From: an uncultured Pelagibacteraceae bacterium
GTDB taxonomy: Bacteria; Pseudomonadota; Alphaproteobacteria; Pelagibacterales; Pelagibacteraceae
Direction: 5' to 3'
Assembly (NCBI GenBank): GCA_902538885.1
Contig: CACBGU010000002.1
Coordinates: 38,612 to 102,611 of the forward strand
Length of the DNA: 64,000 nt
Made by a program: the position numbers and the translations under genes. Of the stretch, positions 21,181 through 31,330 are shown one piece after another. The notes beneath the pieces are model-generated. The model saw nothing but the letters and a program-made list of their open reading frames with translations, did no database searches and was not told where the DNA came from. The stretch's first letter is position 1. Each line of letters opens with the position of its first letter.

Positions 21181-22623
21181 CTAGATTTTTAATCCCATGT
21201 GAGTGTATTTCACATTTAGATAATCTTTTATCGCCCCTGAACCACCTTCGCGACCATAACCAGTTTGTTTTATTCCTCCAAAAGGTGCCTCAGCAATAGC
21301 AACAACTCCAGTATTGACTGCAACACAACCAGACTCTAATTTTTCAGATCCGATATGAGCTTTATCCATAGAGTTAGTGTATAAATAACTACATAATCCT
21401 AAGTCATTATCATTTGCTCTTTCAATTACTTCATCAAAAGTTTTAAAAGTTAAAATTGGAACTAGTGGACCGAAAGGTTCTTCTTTCATAATTGTAAAAT
21501 TATCTTTAACATCATCAAAGACTGTTGGTTCATAATAGTATCCCTTGTTAAAACCAGAAGGTCTTTGTCCACCCATTAATACTTTTGCTCCTTCTTTTTT
21601 AGTAGTTTCAACTAGTTTTTCTATTTCTTCCAATCTTTTAGCGGTAGTTAAAGGTCCAAGATCCACACCTTCATCCATACCGTTTCCAATTTTTAATTTT
21701 TTTGCCCTTTCAATAAAAGCATTAACAAAATCCTCTTTTCTGTTTTCTTGGATATAAAATCTATTAGGTGAAATACAGACCTGACCGTTATTTCTAAATT
21801 TACCAGTTATTGCTATATCAGCCACTTTGTTCATATCTACATCTTCACATACAATAAAAGGAGAGTGTCCGCTTAGCTCCATAGTAACTCTTTGAACTTT
21901 ATCAGCTGCTTTTTTTAAAATAATTTTACCAACTCTAGTTGATCCAGTAACTGATACTTTTTTAATTATATCAGACTCCATTAATTCATTTGATATTTCA
22001 GCAGGATCACCTGACAAAAGACTCACAACACCATCAGGTACTCCAGCTTCTTTACAAATGTTTACTAATTCCATTACAGCACCAGGAGTAATTACATCTG
22101 GCTTACAAATTACAGAACATCCTGCAGCTAGGGCAGTAGAAATTTTTCTAGATGCTAAAACTATTGGGAAATTCCAAGGAACTAAAGCTGCAACAACTCC
22201 TACAGGTTGATAATAAACATGAACTCTAGTATCTGGAAATCTACTTTGTTGTGTTTGTCCATAAATTCTTTTTGTTTCTTCAGCATTCCACTCAAAAATA
22301 TCAGCTCCACCACCAACTTCACCAACTGCTTCCGCAAGAGGTTTTCCAACTTCAAGAGTTAACCATTTTGCTATAACATCTTTTTTTTCTCTCATCATGT
22401 CTGCAATTTTTCTAAGTACGTAAGCTCTTTGCCAAGGCGCAGTGTTTTTCCAAACTTCCAAACCTTTTTCTGCAGACTTTAATGCTTTTTGTACTTCAAT
22501 AGATGAAGCTTTTGATGCTTTTCCAATTACTTCTTCTGTTGCAGGGTTGATTACGTCGTAAGTTTCTTTTTTTTCAGCTTGTTGCCATTTACCGTCAATG
22601 AATTGTCCAAATTTTTCGTACAT
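21181..22623 (-). CDS. NAD(P)-dependent aldehyde dehydrogenase
   Basis: VVAALVPWNFPIVL, MELSGHSPFIV, NNGQVCISPNRFY. Confidence 0.93.
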   Translation of the reverse strand: MYEKFGQFIDGKWQQAEKKETYDVINPATEEVIGKASKASSIEVQKALKSAEKGLEVWKNTAPWQRAYVLRKIADMMREKKDVIAKWLTLEVGKPLAEAVGEVGGGADIFEWNAEETKRIYGQTQQSRFPDTRVHVYYQPVGVVAALVPWNFPIVLASRKISTALAAGCSVICKPDVITPGAVMELVNICKEAGVPDGVVSLLSGDPAEISNELMESDIIKKVSVTGSTRVGKIILKKAADKVQRVTMELSGHSPFIVCEDVDMNKVADIAITGKFRNNGQVCISPNRFYIQENRKEDFVNAFIERAKKLKIGNGMDEGVDLGPLTTAKRLEEIEKLVETTKKEGAKVLMGGQRPSGFNKGYYYEPTVFDDVKDNFTIMKEEPFGPLVPILTFKTFDEVIERANDNDLGLCSYLYTNSMDKAHIGSEKLESGCVAVNTGVVAIAEAPFGGIKQTGYGREGGSGAIKDYLNVKYTHMGLKI

Positions 22624-22715
22624 AGAATTTATTTTTAAGTTTACTTAATTAGGTTTTTTAATTTATAAATAGAATTATATATAAACATTATACATATTAA
22701 AAGATAAACATATTT

Positions 22716-24560
22716 ATGAAAAAAATTACCCTCACATGTGCTCATGCGATAGTTAAATATTTAATTTCTCAGAAAATATTAATTAACGGTAAAAAAGAAC
22801 CTTTATTTCCGGGTGTCTTCGGAATTTTTGGACATGGAAATGTAGCTTGCTTAGGTCAAGCACTAGAGGAAAATCAAAAAGAACTTCCAACATATAGAGG
22901 GCATCACGAACAAAATATGGCACTTACAGGAATTGGATATGCTAGAGCGAAAAGAAGACAACAAATTTTTGTAGCAACATCTTCTGTTGGACCTGGGGCA
23001 ACAAATATGGTTACAGCTGCTGCAGTTGCTATGAGTAACAGATTACCAATTTTATTTTTACCTGGAGACACTTATGCAAATAGAATGCCAGATCCAGTAT
23101 TGCAACAAGTTGAGCATTTTAATAACCCAGGAATAACAGCTAACGATGCATTTAAACCAGTTACAAGATATTTTGATCGAATAATCAGACCAGAGCAGAT
23201 TATTCAATCATTCCCGGCAGCAGTTCAAACAATGTTAGATCCTGCAGATTGTGGTCCTGCATGTATCGCTTTAAGTCAAGATATACAAGGTCAAACTTTT
23301 GATTATCCTGAAGAATTTTTTAAAGAAAGAGTTCACGCGATTAGAAGACCAAGACCGGATGAATTTCAAATTAAAGAGGCAGCAGAAAAAATTAAGTCAT
23401 CTAAAAATCCAATTATAATTTCAGGTGGTGGAGTTTTTTACTCAGATGCAATGGATGAGTTAAGTCAATTTGCAATTAAACACAACATACCAGTTACTCA
23501 AACTGTAATGGGATATTCTACAATGAAAAGAGATCATTCTCATTTTGCAGGCCAGATTGGCGGTTTAGGAGGAAAAAATACAAATTCATTAGCAAAAGAA
23601 ACAGATTTAGCAATTGCAGTTGGAACCAAACTTGCAGATTTTACAACTGGTTCATGGGCAAATTTTGAAAACGAAAATTTTAAACTAGTTTCAATAAATG
23701 TATCAAGATTTGATGCTAACAAACATTTAGCGCAAGCGGTCATTGGAGATGCTAAAGTTTCATTAACAGAGCTATCCCAAGCATTAGGTAGTTGGAAAGC
23801 TGGAGAAGAATGGAATAAAAAATCTCAAACTGAACTCAAATCCTGGAATGAACATATAGACAAAGAGAGTGCGCCAACAAATCAAGAAGTTCCAAGTTAT
23901 GTTCAGGTAATTGGCGCGATTTATAGAAACTCTGACCCAACAGATATTGCTGTTACTGCAGCAGGAGGTTTAGTTGGTGAAGTTGTTCAAGTTTGGAGAC
24001 CTAGAGAATTAAATACTCATGAAACAGAGTGGGGTTTTAGTTGTATGAGTTATGAAATTTCTGGAGCGCTTGGAATAAAAATGGCTAATCCTGATAAAGA
24101 AGTAATTTCTTTTGTAGGAGATGGTTCTTATCTTCTAAATAATACAGATATTTATTCATCAGTTATTACAAAAAACAAATTGATAATTATAGTTTGTGAT
24201 AATGGTGGGTTTGCAGTTATCAATCGACTCCAATTATTTAAAGGTGGTAAAGAATATAACAACTTATTAAAGAGCTCTAATACTCCTGGACTAGTTGATG
24301 TTGATTTTGCAAAACATGCAGAAAGTATGGGAGCTAAATCTGAACATGTTAATTCAATTTCAGATCTTGAAGCTGCATTTAAGAGAGCAAAAGCATCCGA
24401 TGTAACATACGTTATTTCAATTAAAACTCATGCTTATAAATGGGTTGAGGGATCAGCTTTTTGGGATAGCCCTACACTAGAAATTCCGACAACTAAAGAG
24501 AATGAAGAAGCTTTAAAACTTTATAAAGAAGGAAAAGGCAAACAAAGACAAGGTGTATAA
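22716..24560 (+). CDS. iolD: 3D-(3,5/4)-trihydroxycyclohexane-1,2-dione acylhydrolase
   Basis: ThDP enzyme; FGIFGHGNVACLGQAL, YRGHHEQNMALTGIGYARAKRRQQI, GDGSYLLNNTDI. Confidence 0.92.
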   Translation: MKKITLTCAHAIVKYLISQKILINGKKEPLFPGVFGIFGHGNVACLGQALEENQKELPTYRGHHEQNMALTGIGYARAKRRQQIFVATSSVGPGATNMVTAAAVAMSNRLPILFLPGDTYANRMPDPVLQQVEHFNNPGITANDAFKPVTRYFDRIIRPEQIIQSFPAAVQTMLDPADCGPACIALSQDIQGQTFDYPEEFFKERVHAIRRPRPDEFQIKEAAEKIKSSKNPIIISGGGVFYSDAMDELSQFAIKHNIPVTQTVMGYSTMKRDHSHFAGQIGGLGGKNTNSLAKETDLAIAVGTKLADFTTGSWANFENENFKLVSINVSRFDANKHLAQAVIGDAKVSLTELSQALGSWKAGEEWNKKSQTELKSWNEHIDKESAPTNQEVPSYVQVIGAIYRNSDPTDIAVTAAGGLVGEVVQVWRPRELNTHETEWGFSCMSYEISGALGIKMANPDKEVISFVGDGSYLLNNTDIYSSVITKNKLIIIVCDNGGFAVINRLQLFKGGKEYNNLLKSSNTPGLVDVDFAKHAESMGAKSEHVNSISDLEAAFKRAKASDVTYVISIKTHAYKWVEGSAFWDSPTLEIPTTKENEEALKLYKEGKGKQRQGV

Positions 24561-24566
24561 ACCTTT

Positions 24567-25724
24567 ATGAACAAAATTTTCAAAGTCGGTCTTATTGGCT
24601 GTGGTCATATTTCAGAAACTTATTTTAGAGCTCAAGAATATTTTAATAATATTAGAATAGTTAAGTGTGCAGATATAAATATGGAAGCAGCTAAAAAGTG
24701 TGCAATTCATTATAATATTGAAGCTTTAACAGTAGAGGAACTTTTAAAAGATAAAGAAATTGAAATAATTCTAAATCTGACGATCCCGGGAGCACATTAC
24801 GAAGTTTCTAAAATGGCTCTAGAAAATGGAAAACATTCATATGCTGAAAAACCAATGGCAGTAAATTTTGAGGATGGAAAAAAATTACTTGAATTAGCTA
24901 AAGAAAAAAATCTTTATATAGGAAATGCTCCAGATACATTTTTAGGAGGAGGAATTCAAAAAACTAGAGAGTTAATTGATAATGGTGTGATTGGTGATAT
25001 TAAATTAGGAAATGCTATATTTGCATTTCCAGGAGTTCAATCCTACCACCCAAATCCAGAAAGTTGGTTTGCAGAAAATGAAGGAGGACCTGTTATTGAT
25101 ATGGGTCCATACTATTTAACTGCATTAGTAAATCTCATTGGACCAGCAAAACAAGTGCAAGGAAGATGTACAAAAGTTTTTGAAGAAAGAGAAATCGGAA
25201 TTGGTCCGAAAAAAGGTCAAAAATTTAAAGTTGAAACACCTACAACTTACTTGGCAACAATACAATTTGAAAATGATTGTATAATTCAAATAACTTTATC
25301 ATTTGATGTTGTTGCTCATCAAAGAAATCATATTGAGCTTTATGGAAACAAAGGATCAATAATTGTTCCTGATCCAAACATGTTTGGTGGATCTGCTTTT
25401 GTCTCAGTTACAGCCGGAGGTAATTGGGGAGAGCACAAAACAGACATGATGCCTTTAGGTAAGATTAATATAAAGAGTCAAAGTTCTAGAGCAAATGAGT
25501 CACCCACTAATGCAAATTATAGAGGAGCTGGTTTATCAGAAATGGCTTATGCAATTGAAAATAATTTAGAACATAGATGTAATGGAGAGTTATCTCTTCA
25601 TGTTTTAGACATAATAGATTCTACCATGAGGGCCTCTCAAACTGGAATTCCTCAAGAAATAAAAACAACCTGCAAAAAACCAAAACCTTTTACTTTAGAA
25701 GAAATTAAAAAAATACTAAACTAA
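24567..25724 (+). CDS. Gfo/Idh/MocA family oxidoreductase
   Basis: GLIGCGHISETYF, AEKPMAVNF. Confidence 0.88.
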   Translation: MNKIFKVGLIGCGHISETYFRAQEYFNNIRIVKCADINMEAAKKCAIHYNIEALTVEELLKDKEIEIILNLTIPGAHYEVSKMALENGKHSYAEKPMAVNFEDGKKLLELAKEKNLYIGNAPDTFLGGGIQKTRELIDNGVIGDIKLGNAIFAFPGVQSYHPNPESWFAENEGGPVIDMGPYYLTALVNLIGPAKQVQGRCTKVFEEREIGIGPKKGQKFKVETPTTYLATIQFENDCIIQITLSFDVVAHQRNHIELYGNKGSIIVPDPNMFGGSAFVSVTAGGNWGEHKTDMMPLGKINIKSQSSRANESPTNANYRGAGLSEMAYAIENNLEHRCNGELSLHVLDIIDSTMRASQTGIPQEIKTTCKKPKPFTLEEIKKILN

Positions 25725-25742
25725 TCTTAAAGATTTATATTT

Positions 25743-26504
25743 ATGAAAGTTGAATATTTTGATTTAAGAGGAAAACGCGCATTTGTTTCCGGTGGAGCTT
25801 CAGGTATAGGAGCATCAATTGTTGAACACCTTTGTGAGCAAGGAGTTGAAGTTTATTTTTTTGATATAAACAAAAATGAAGCAAAAAAAACTATAAACAA
25901 AATTAAGAAGAAAAAATTTAAAACCCCTTCATTTGTAGAATGTAACATTAAAAATATTAAAAAATACAAATCATCAATTTTAAATATTATAAAAAAACAG
26001 GGTCCTATTGATATTTTAGTTAATAACGCTTCTAACGACCAAAGACATAGCTTAGAGAAAATTACAGAAAAATATTGGGATGATAGAATGGCAATTAATT
26101 TAAAGCATTATTTGTTTGCAATTCAGGCAGTTAAAAAAAGCATGATAAAAAACAAGGGAGGATCAATAATTAATTTAGGTTCAGTTAGTTGGGTTAGAGG
26201 TGCAGTGATGTTTCCAGCTTATAGTACTGCAAAGGCGGGAATTCATGGATTGACTAGATCTTTAGCAAAAGATTTAGGAAAATATAATATAAGAATTAAC
26301 TCAATTGCACCTGGTTCAATCGCAACAGCTAGACAATCCCAATTGTGGCTTAATCCAAAATTTAAAAAGGAAATATTAAAAAATCAGGCTTTAAAAAAAC
26401 AACTCTTGCCTGAAGATGTTTCAAAAATGGTTCTTTACTTAGCATCAGATGTTTCATCTGGATGTACTAAACAAAATTTTACAGTAGATGCTGGTCTAAT
26501 TTAA
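25743..26504 (+). CDS. Short-chain dehydrogenase/reductase
   Basis: SGGASGIGASI, YSTAKAG catalytic motif. Confidence 0.92.
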   Translation: MKVEYFDLRGKRAFVSGGASGIGASIVEHLCEQGVEVYFFDINKNEAKKTINKIKKKKFKTPSFVECNIKNIKKYKSSILNIIKKQGPIDILVNNASNDQRHSLEKITEKYWDDRMAINLKHYLFAIQAVKKSMIKNKGGSIINLGSVSWVRGAVMFPAYSTAKAGIHGLTRSLAKDLGKYNIRINSIAPGSIATARQSQLWLNPKFKKEILKNQALKKQLLPEDVSKMVLYLASDVSSGCTKQNFTVDAGLI

Positions 26505-26507
26505 AAC

Positions 26508-27509
26508 TTAGCTTAACTTCTTTTTATTTTCAGCCATTGATAATGCAATTTTAAATGAGTTTAAAATTGGAGCTAAGTTAGCTTCATTCTTACCAGCAAT
26601 TGCAAACGCAGATCCATGTGCAGTTGTTGTTACAGGAACTGTTAACCCGCCTTGAACTGTAACTCCTCTATCAAAACCAAATGCTTTAAGTCCAGACTGA
26701 AGTGCATCATGATACATTCCAACCATACAATCATGATTTTTATTTTTATATGCAACTACAAAAGAAGTATCACATGGCAGAGGACCATCCGTATTAAATC
26801 CAAGTTTTTTTGCTTCTTCTATTGCTGGAATAATTTCATCTTTTTCTTCAGTGCCAAATTCTGCATGCGGGTTAAGTGCTTGAACTGCTATTCTTGGATT
26901 TTTTACACCGTTCAATTCCATAACTTCATTTATTAATTTTATTGGTTTTAAGATATTTTCTTTTGTGATGTGTTGTGCAACTTCTTTAATTGGAATGTGA
27001 GAGGTTACTCTTGCAGTCCAAAAATTATCTATAACATTAAACTCACAACAAAAACTTTTTACATCTAATTTTTCTGCCATTAATTGTAATTCATCTGAAT
27101 GAGTGTTTCCTCCAAGTTTTAAACTTGTTTTATTCATTGGAGCAAAATTAATTGCATCAATTTTTTTTTCTTTAGCAAGAGTTAATGCTAAATCTAAAGC
27201 TTCCAAAACACTTTCACCTGATTCTTTTGAAGGTTCAGCTATTTTATATTTATGGTTTTTTCCTTTAGAAATATCTAATAGAAATCTATTCGATTTATTA
27301 AAATCAATATGATCAAAACTTTCTACGACTTCAAGTTGGTGAGAGTTGCCAGTTACATTATTTCCACTCTCAAGTATTTGCTTTTCACCAATAACAACTA
27401 TATTTGCTTCATTAGTTATCTTTTCACTTAATAATTTTGAAATGAGCTCAGGTCCTATTCCTGCTGGATCACCAAGTAGAAGAGCGATGTTAGCTTTTAT
27501 TTGAGTCAT
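26508..27509 (-). CDS. PdxA family 4-phospho-threonate/erythronate or 4-hydroxythreonine-4-P dehydrogenase
   Basis: ALLLGDPAGIGPEL, MYHDALQSGLKAFGFDRGVTVQGGLTVPVTTTAHGSAFAIAGKNEA. Confidence 0.85.
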   Translation of the reverse strand: MTQIKANIALLLGDPAGIGPELISKLLSEKITNEANIVVIGEKQILESGNNVTGNSHQLEVVESFDHIDFNKSNRFLLDISKGKNHKYKIAEPSKESGESVLEALDLALTLAKEKKIDAINFAPMNKTSLKLGGNTHSDELQLMAEKLDVKSFCCEFNVIDNFWTARVTSHIPIKEVAQHITKENILKPIKLINEVMELNGVKNPRIAVQALNPHAEFGTEEKDEIIPAIEEAKKLGFNTDGPLPCDTSFVVAYKNKNHDCMVGMYHDALQSGLKAFGFDRGVTVQGGLTVPVTTTAHGSAFAIAGKNEANLAPILNSFKIALSMAENKKKLS

Positions 27510-27598
27510 TTTTTACTTTACGTACTGTATCAGAGTATGATTATATATTTATATATAACTTATATATATAAAAACTAAATAAACTAAAGAGGGAAATA

Positions 27599-28573
27599 AT
27601 GAAAAAAAGCTTTAAACTATTTTTAGCAGCTGCTTTTTTAGTAACGGAATTTTTTATTGTAGCTCTTCCATTAATGATCACTTCAGCAAAAGCTGATGGA
27701 CACCCAATACAAGCAATTACACACGCTGGTTTTGGTGGTGGAACTGACGTTACTACTAGAATGATGTTATTAAGAGCAAGAAGAGTTCTTAAACAAGATA
27801 TGCAGTTAGTGAACAAAAAAGGTGGTGGTGGAGCAGCATCTATGGACTACATGATGTCTTTACCTGCAGATGGTAACCACACTTTAACTTGGACAACAGG
27901 TCATGCTGTATCTATGGCTTTAGGTAAAACTAAAGTTAAATTAAGTGATATGCAACCACTTGCTAGAGGAACTGATGATCCTCAATTATTTGTTGTAAAT
28001 TGTAAAAACGATATCAAAGATGCTAAAAAATTTATTAGCACACAAAAATCAAAATCACTAAAGTATGGAACTACTCACACTGGTGGTATTGATGATGTTA
28101 GTGCAATTGCATTTACAAAAAAAGGTGGATTAAAAGATCCAACTATCGTTGCTTACAAAGGTGTTGCACCAATTAAAACTAACCTAATCAAAGGAGATAT
28201 TGATGTGGGTGTTTTAAACTTAGGTGAAGCTTTAACTGAAATTAATGAAGGTAAACTTTGTGTATCAGTTGTACTAGCAAACGAAAGAATGGCTAAAATT
28301 GGAGATTCTCCAACAGCTAAAGAATTAGGAATACCTGTTTCTTTATCTACTGTTAGAGGATTTGTAACTAAAAAAGGTGCTCCAGCAGACAGAGTAAAAC
28401 AATTAGAAGCTGGAATGCTTAAAGCAATGAGTCACAACTATTACAAAAATTTCTTAACAGAAATTGGTCTTGATGACACTAGTGTAGTTGGTGCTGACGA
28501 GTGGGGCAAGCAAATGGAAGAAATGCTTGCAGAAATGACTGCTCAGCTTAAAGCTTTAGGTTACATTAACTAA
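27599..28573 (+). CDS. Tripartite tricarboxylate transporter substrate-binding protein (TctC-like)
   Basis: Signal peptide, HAGFGGGTDVTTRMML, VNKKGGGGAASMDYM; followed by TctB/TctA. Confidence 0.9.
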   Translation: MKKSFKLFLAAAFLVTEFFIVALPLMITSAKADGHPIQAITHAGFGGGTDVTTRMMLLRARRVLKQDMQLVNKKGGGGAASMDYMMSLPADGNHTLTWTTGHAVSMALGKTKVKLSDMQPLARGTDDPQLFVVNCKNDIKDAKKFISTQKSKSLKYGTTHTGGIDDVSAIAFTKKGGLKDPTIVAYKGVAPIKTNLIKGDIDVGVLNLGEALTEINEGKLCVSVVLANERMAKIGDSPTAKELGIPVSLSTVRGFVTKKGAPADRVKQLEAGMLKAMSHNYYKNFLTEIGLDDTSVVGADEWGKQMEEMLAEMTAQLKALGYIN

Positions 28574-28596
28574 TCTAATTAAAAGTACATTTGCAT

Positions 28597-29103
28597 ATGA
28601 GTAATGTACGAAAACAAAAAAGGGCAAACAAAAGTTTGCCCTTTTTTTTTAAAGATGAATTTAAAGTTTCATTTGTAATTATTTTTGTATCAGCGATTTT
28701 ACTTATAACTACTTTTACATTCGACATAGTACCTCCAATTTTAAATAGAGGAATTCAGCCAGCAACATTTCCTAAAGCATTGTTAATTTTAATAATAGCA
28801 ATGACACTAATTATTTATTACTTAGCAACAAAAAATCCTTGGAAAGTTGAGAAAAAATTACCAAAATCATTCTTTCTAACTTTATTAAGTTTTGTAATTT
28901 TTATTGTAGTTTCTAAAACACTTGATTTCTTTTTAGCAATCTCAGCTTTATCTATATTTGTTTCTTATTGTTGGGGAGAAAAAAGATTATTTTATTTATT
29001 ATTAGTTGGGATTATTTTTCCAATTATTGTTTTTATATTTTTTGAAACTATTTTAGGTTTAAGATTTCCTCCAGGAATAATTACTAACATTTACTATAGT
29101 TAA
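28597..29103 (+). CDS. Tripartite tricarboxylate transporter small membrane protein (TctB-like)
   Basis: Four predicted TM segments, located between TctC and TctA; ATG at 28597 preferred over the upstream TTG. Confidence 0.8.
   Translation: MSNVRKQKRANKSLPFFFKDEFKVSFVIIFVSAILLITTFTFDIVPPILNRGIQPATFPKALLILIIAMTLIIYYLATKNPWKVEKKLPKSFFLTLLSFVIFIVVSKTLDFFLAISALSIFVSYCWGEKRLFYLLLVGIIFPIIVFIFFETILGLRFPPGIITNIYYS
28616..28650 (+). terminator. Intrinsic terminator inside the 5' coding region of tctB
   Basis: AAAAAGGGCAAACAAAAGTTTGCCCTTTTTTTTT. Confidence 0.85.
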
Positions 29104-30582
29104 ATGGATAATTTATTATTAATGCTGGCACCACTTTTCAGTTCTAAACTGTTATTAGTTTTATTTTTTGGAACATTATTTGGTTTGATATTAGGTGTGT
29201 TGCCTGGGTTAGGACCAACAACAGGTGGAGCATTAATCTTACCTTTTACAATGACTCTAGATCCATTATCTGCAATTGTTTTATTAACATCTATTTATTG
29301 TGCTGGAACATATGGTGGTGCAATAACAGCTGTACTTATAAACACCCCTGGAACTCCAGCCGCTGCAGCAACTTGTTTAGATGGCTATCCATTAGCACAA
29401 AAAGGTGAAGCAGGGAGAGCTTTGGGTATGGCAACAGTATCAAGTACTGTGGGAGGTATTTTTAGTGTCGTTATATTAGTTTTTTTTGCTCCTATATTAG
29501 CACAACTTGCTTATGAGTTTGGTCAGCCAGAATACTTTGCATTAGCAATATTTGGTTTAACAATGTTGGCTTCAATAGGTGAGGGTAGCCCAATTAAAAA
29601 TTTAATCGCAGGTGCATTTGGAATATTGATTTCAACAGTTGGGAAAGATTTTATGACTTCAATCGATCGTTTTACTTTTGGAATAAATGAATTAACTGAA
29701 GGAATAGGTTTTATACCGGTAGTAGTTGGGCTCTTCGCAATGAGTGAGATGCTGACTCAATCAACATTAATCAATCAAGTTTTTAACAGGATTGCCTTAA
29801 AAGCAATTAAGCTTCCAAGCAAAGATGATTATAAGAAAACTTGGAAAACAATATTACGATCAAGTGGAATTGGATCTTTTATAGGAGTATTACCAGCTGA
29901 AGGAGGAACAGTTGCCTCTTTAATTGGCTATTCTGAAGCTAAAAGATTTTCAAAAAAACCAGAAGAATTTGGAAAAGGTTCAATTGAAGGTATTGCTGGA
30001 GCAGAAGCAGCAAATAATGCAGCAACAGGAGGAGCGATGGTTCCAACTTTAGCTCTTGGAATCCCTGGTAGTGCAACAACAGCAGTTATTCTAACTGGAT
30101 TAATTATCCATGGTGTTAGACCTGGACCAGATTTATTTAGAGAGCAACCAGATTTCTTATATGGAATTTTTGGCTCTATGTTGATCGCGAATATTCTTTT
30201 CTTCATATTTGGTTTTTTTGGTGCAAAAATTTTTGCAAGAATAACTTTGGTTCCTAATAAAATTTTGTGGCCAATGATTTTTGCAGTTTCAGTTTGTGGA
30301 ACATATTCACTTAATCAATCAATAATAGATGTTTGGATAATGTTATTTTTTGGTGTGCTTGGTTTCTTTATGAGAAGATATGGTTTTTCAGTTGTACCAG
30401 TTATTATTGGATTAATTTTAGGGGAATTAGTTGAAGGAACTTTAAGACAATCCTTAGTTATTTTTGAGGGTAATTGGTTGATGTTTTTTACAAGACCAAT
30501 TGCTTTAACATTCTTTATTTTGTCTTTAATTGCTTTGGCTTTTCCTTTAATAAGATCAAGAAAAATTAAAAAGAAAAAATGA
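29104..30582 (+). CDS. Tripartite tricarboxylate transporter permease (TctA-like)
   Basis: LGVLPGLGPTTGGALILPF, GALPAEGG-like and ATGGAMVPTLALGIPGSATTAV motifs. Confidence 0.95.
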   Translation: MDNLLLMLAPLFSSKLLLVLFFGTLFGLILGVLPGLGPTTGGALILPFTMTLDPLSAIVLLTSIYCAGTYGGAITAVLINTPGTPAAAATCLDGYPLAQKGEAGRALGMATVSSTVGGIFSVVILVFFAPILAQLAYEFGQPEYFALAIFGLTMLASIGEGSPIKNLIAGAFGILISTVGKDFMTSIDRFTFGINELTEGIGFIPVVVGLFAMSEMLTQSTLINQVFNRIALKAIKLPSKDDYKKTWKTILRSSGIGSFIGVLPAEGGTVASLIGYSEAKRFSKKPEEFGKGSIEGIAGAEAANNAATGGAMVPTLALGIPGSATTAVILTGLIIHGVRPGPDLFREQPDFLYGIFGSMLIANILFFIFGFFGAKIFARITLVPNKILWPMIFAVSVCGTYSLNQSIIDVWIMLFFGVLGFFMRRYGFSVVPVIIGLILGELVEGTLRQSLVIFEGNWLMFFTRPIALTFFILSLIALAFPLIRSRKIKKKK

Positions 30583-31328
30583 TTAAGTTTGATTTAAATG
30601 ATAGAGTGGCAGTTGTTACTGGCGGAGCCCAAGGATTTGGTTTAGCAATAACTGAAAGATTTATCGAAGCAGGTGCAAAAGTTGTAATTTGGGATATTGA
30701 CGAAAGCGCAGCTAAAGAGGCAATTGATAAAGTAAAATCAGAACACTTGAGTCATCAAATCGTAGATGTAACTAATTTTGAAATAGTTAATAAAAACTTA
30801 GAAGAAGTAGAAAAAAAATATGGTAAGATAGATATTTTCGTTAACAATGCAGGTATTGCAGGCATGAATACCACTGTAGCTGAATATCCTTTAGATGAAT
30901 GGAAAAAAGTAATGAACTTAAATTTAAATTCTGTTTTCTATTGTTGTAAAGCAGTTGTTCCATTTATGCTAAAAAATGATTATGGAAGGATAGTTAATAT
31001 TGCATCAATTGCTGGAAAAGAAGGCAATCCAAATGCAAGTGCATACAGCACATCTAAGGCAGGAGTTATTGGTTTAACAAAATCTCTAGGTAAAGAGCTT
31101 GCGCAAAAAAATATAGCTGTAAATTGTGTAACACCAGCAGCAGCTAAAACAAGAATTTTTGATCAAATGACTGAGGAACACATCAATTATATGTTATCAA
31201 AAATTCCTAGAAACAAATTTGCAAAGGTTGAAGAATTAGCATCATTAGTAACTTGGTTAGCTAGTGAAGAAAATTCTTTTTCAACTGCAGCAGTTTTTGA
31301 TTTAAGTGGTGGAAGAGCTACATATTAG
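30579..31328 (+). CDS. Short-chain dehydrogenase/reductase (FabG-like)
   Basis: TGGAQGFGLAI, NNAGIAG, YSTSKAG. Confidence 0.93.
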   Translation: MIKFDLNDRVAVVTGGAQGFGLAITERFIEAGAKVVIWDIDESAAKEAIDKVKSEHLSHQIVDVTNFEIVNKNLEEVEKKYGKIDIFVNNAGIAGMNTTVAEYPLDEWKKVMNLNLNSVFYCCKAVVPFMLKNDYGRIVNIASIAGKEGNPNASAYSTSKAGVIGLTKSLGKELAQKNIAVNCVTPAAAKTRIFDQMTEEHINYMLSKIPRNKFAKVEELASLVTWLASEENSFSTAAVFDLSGGRATY

Positions 31329-31330
31329 TT

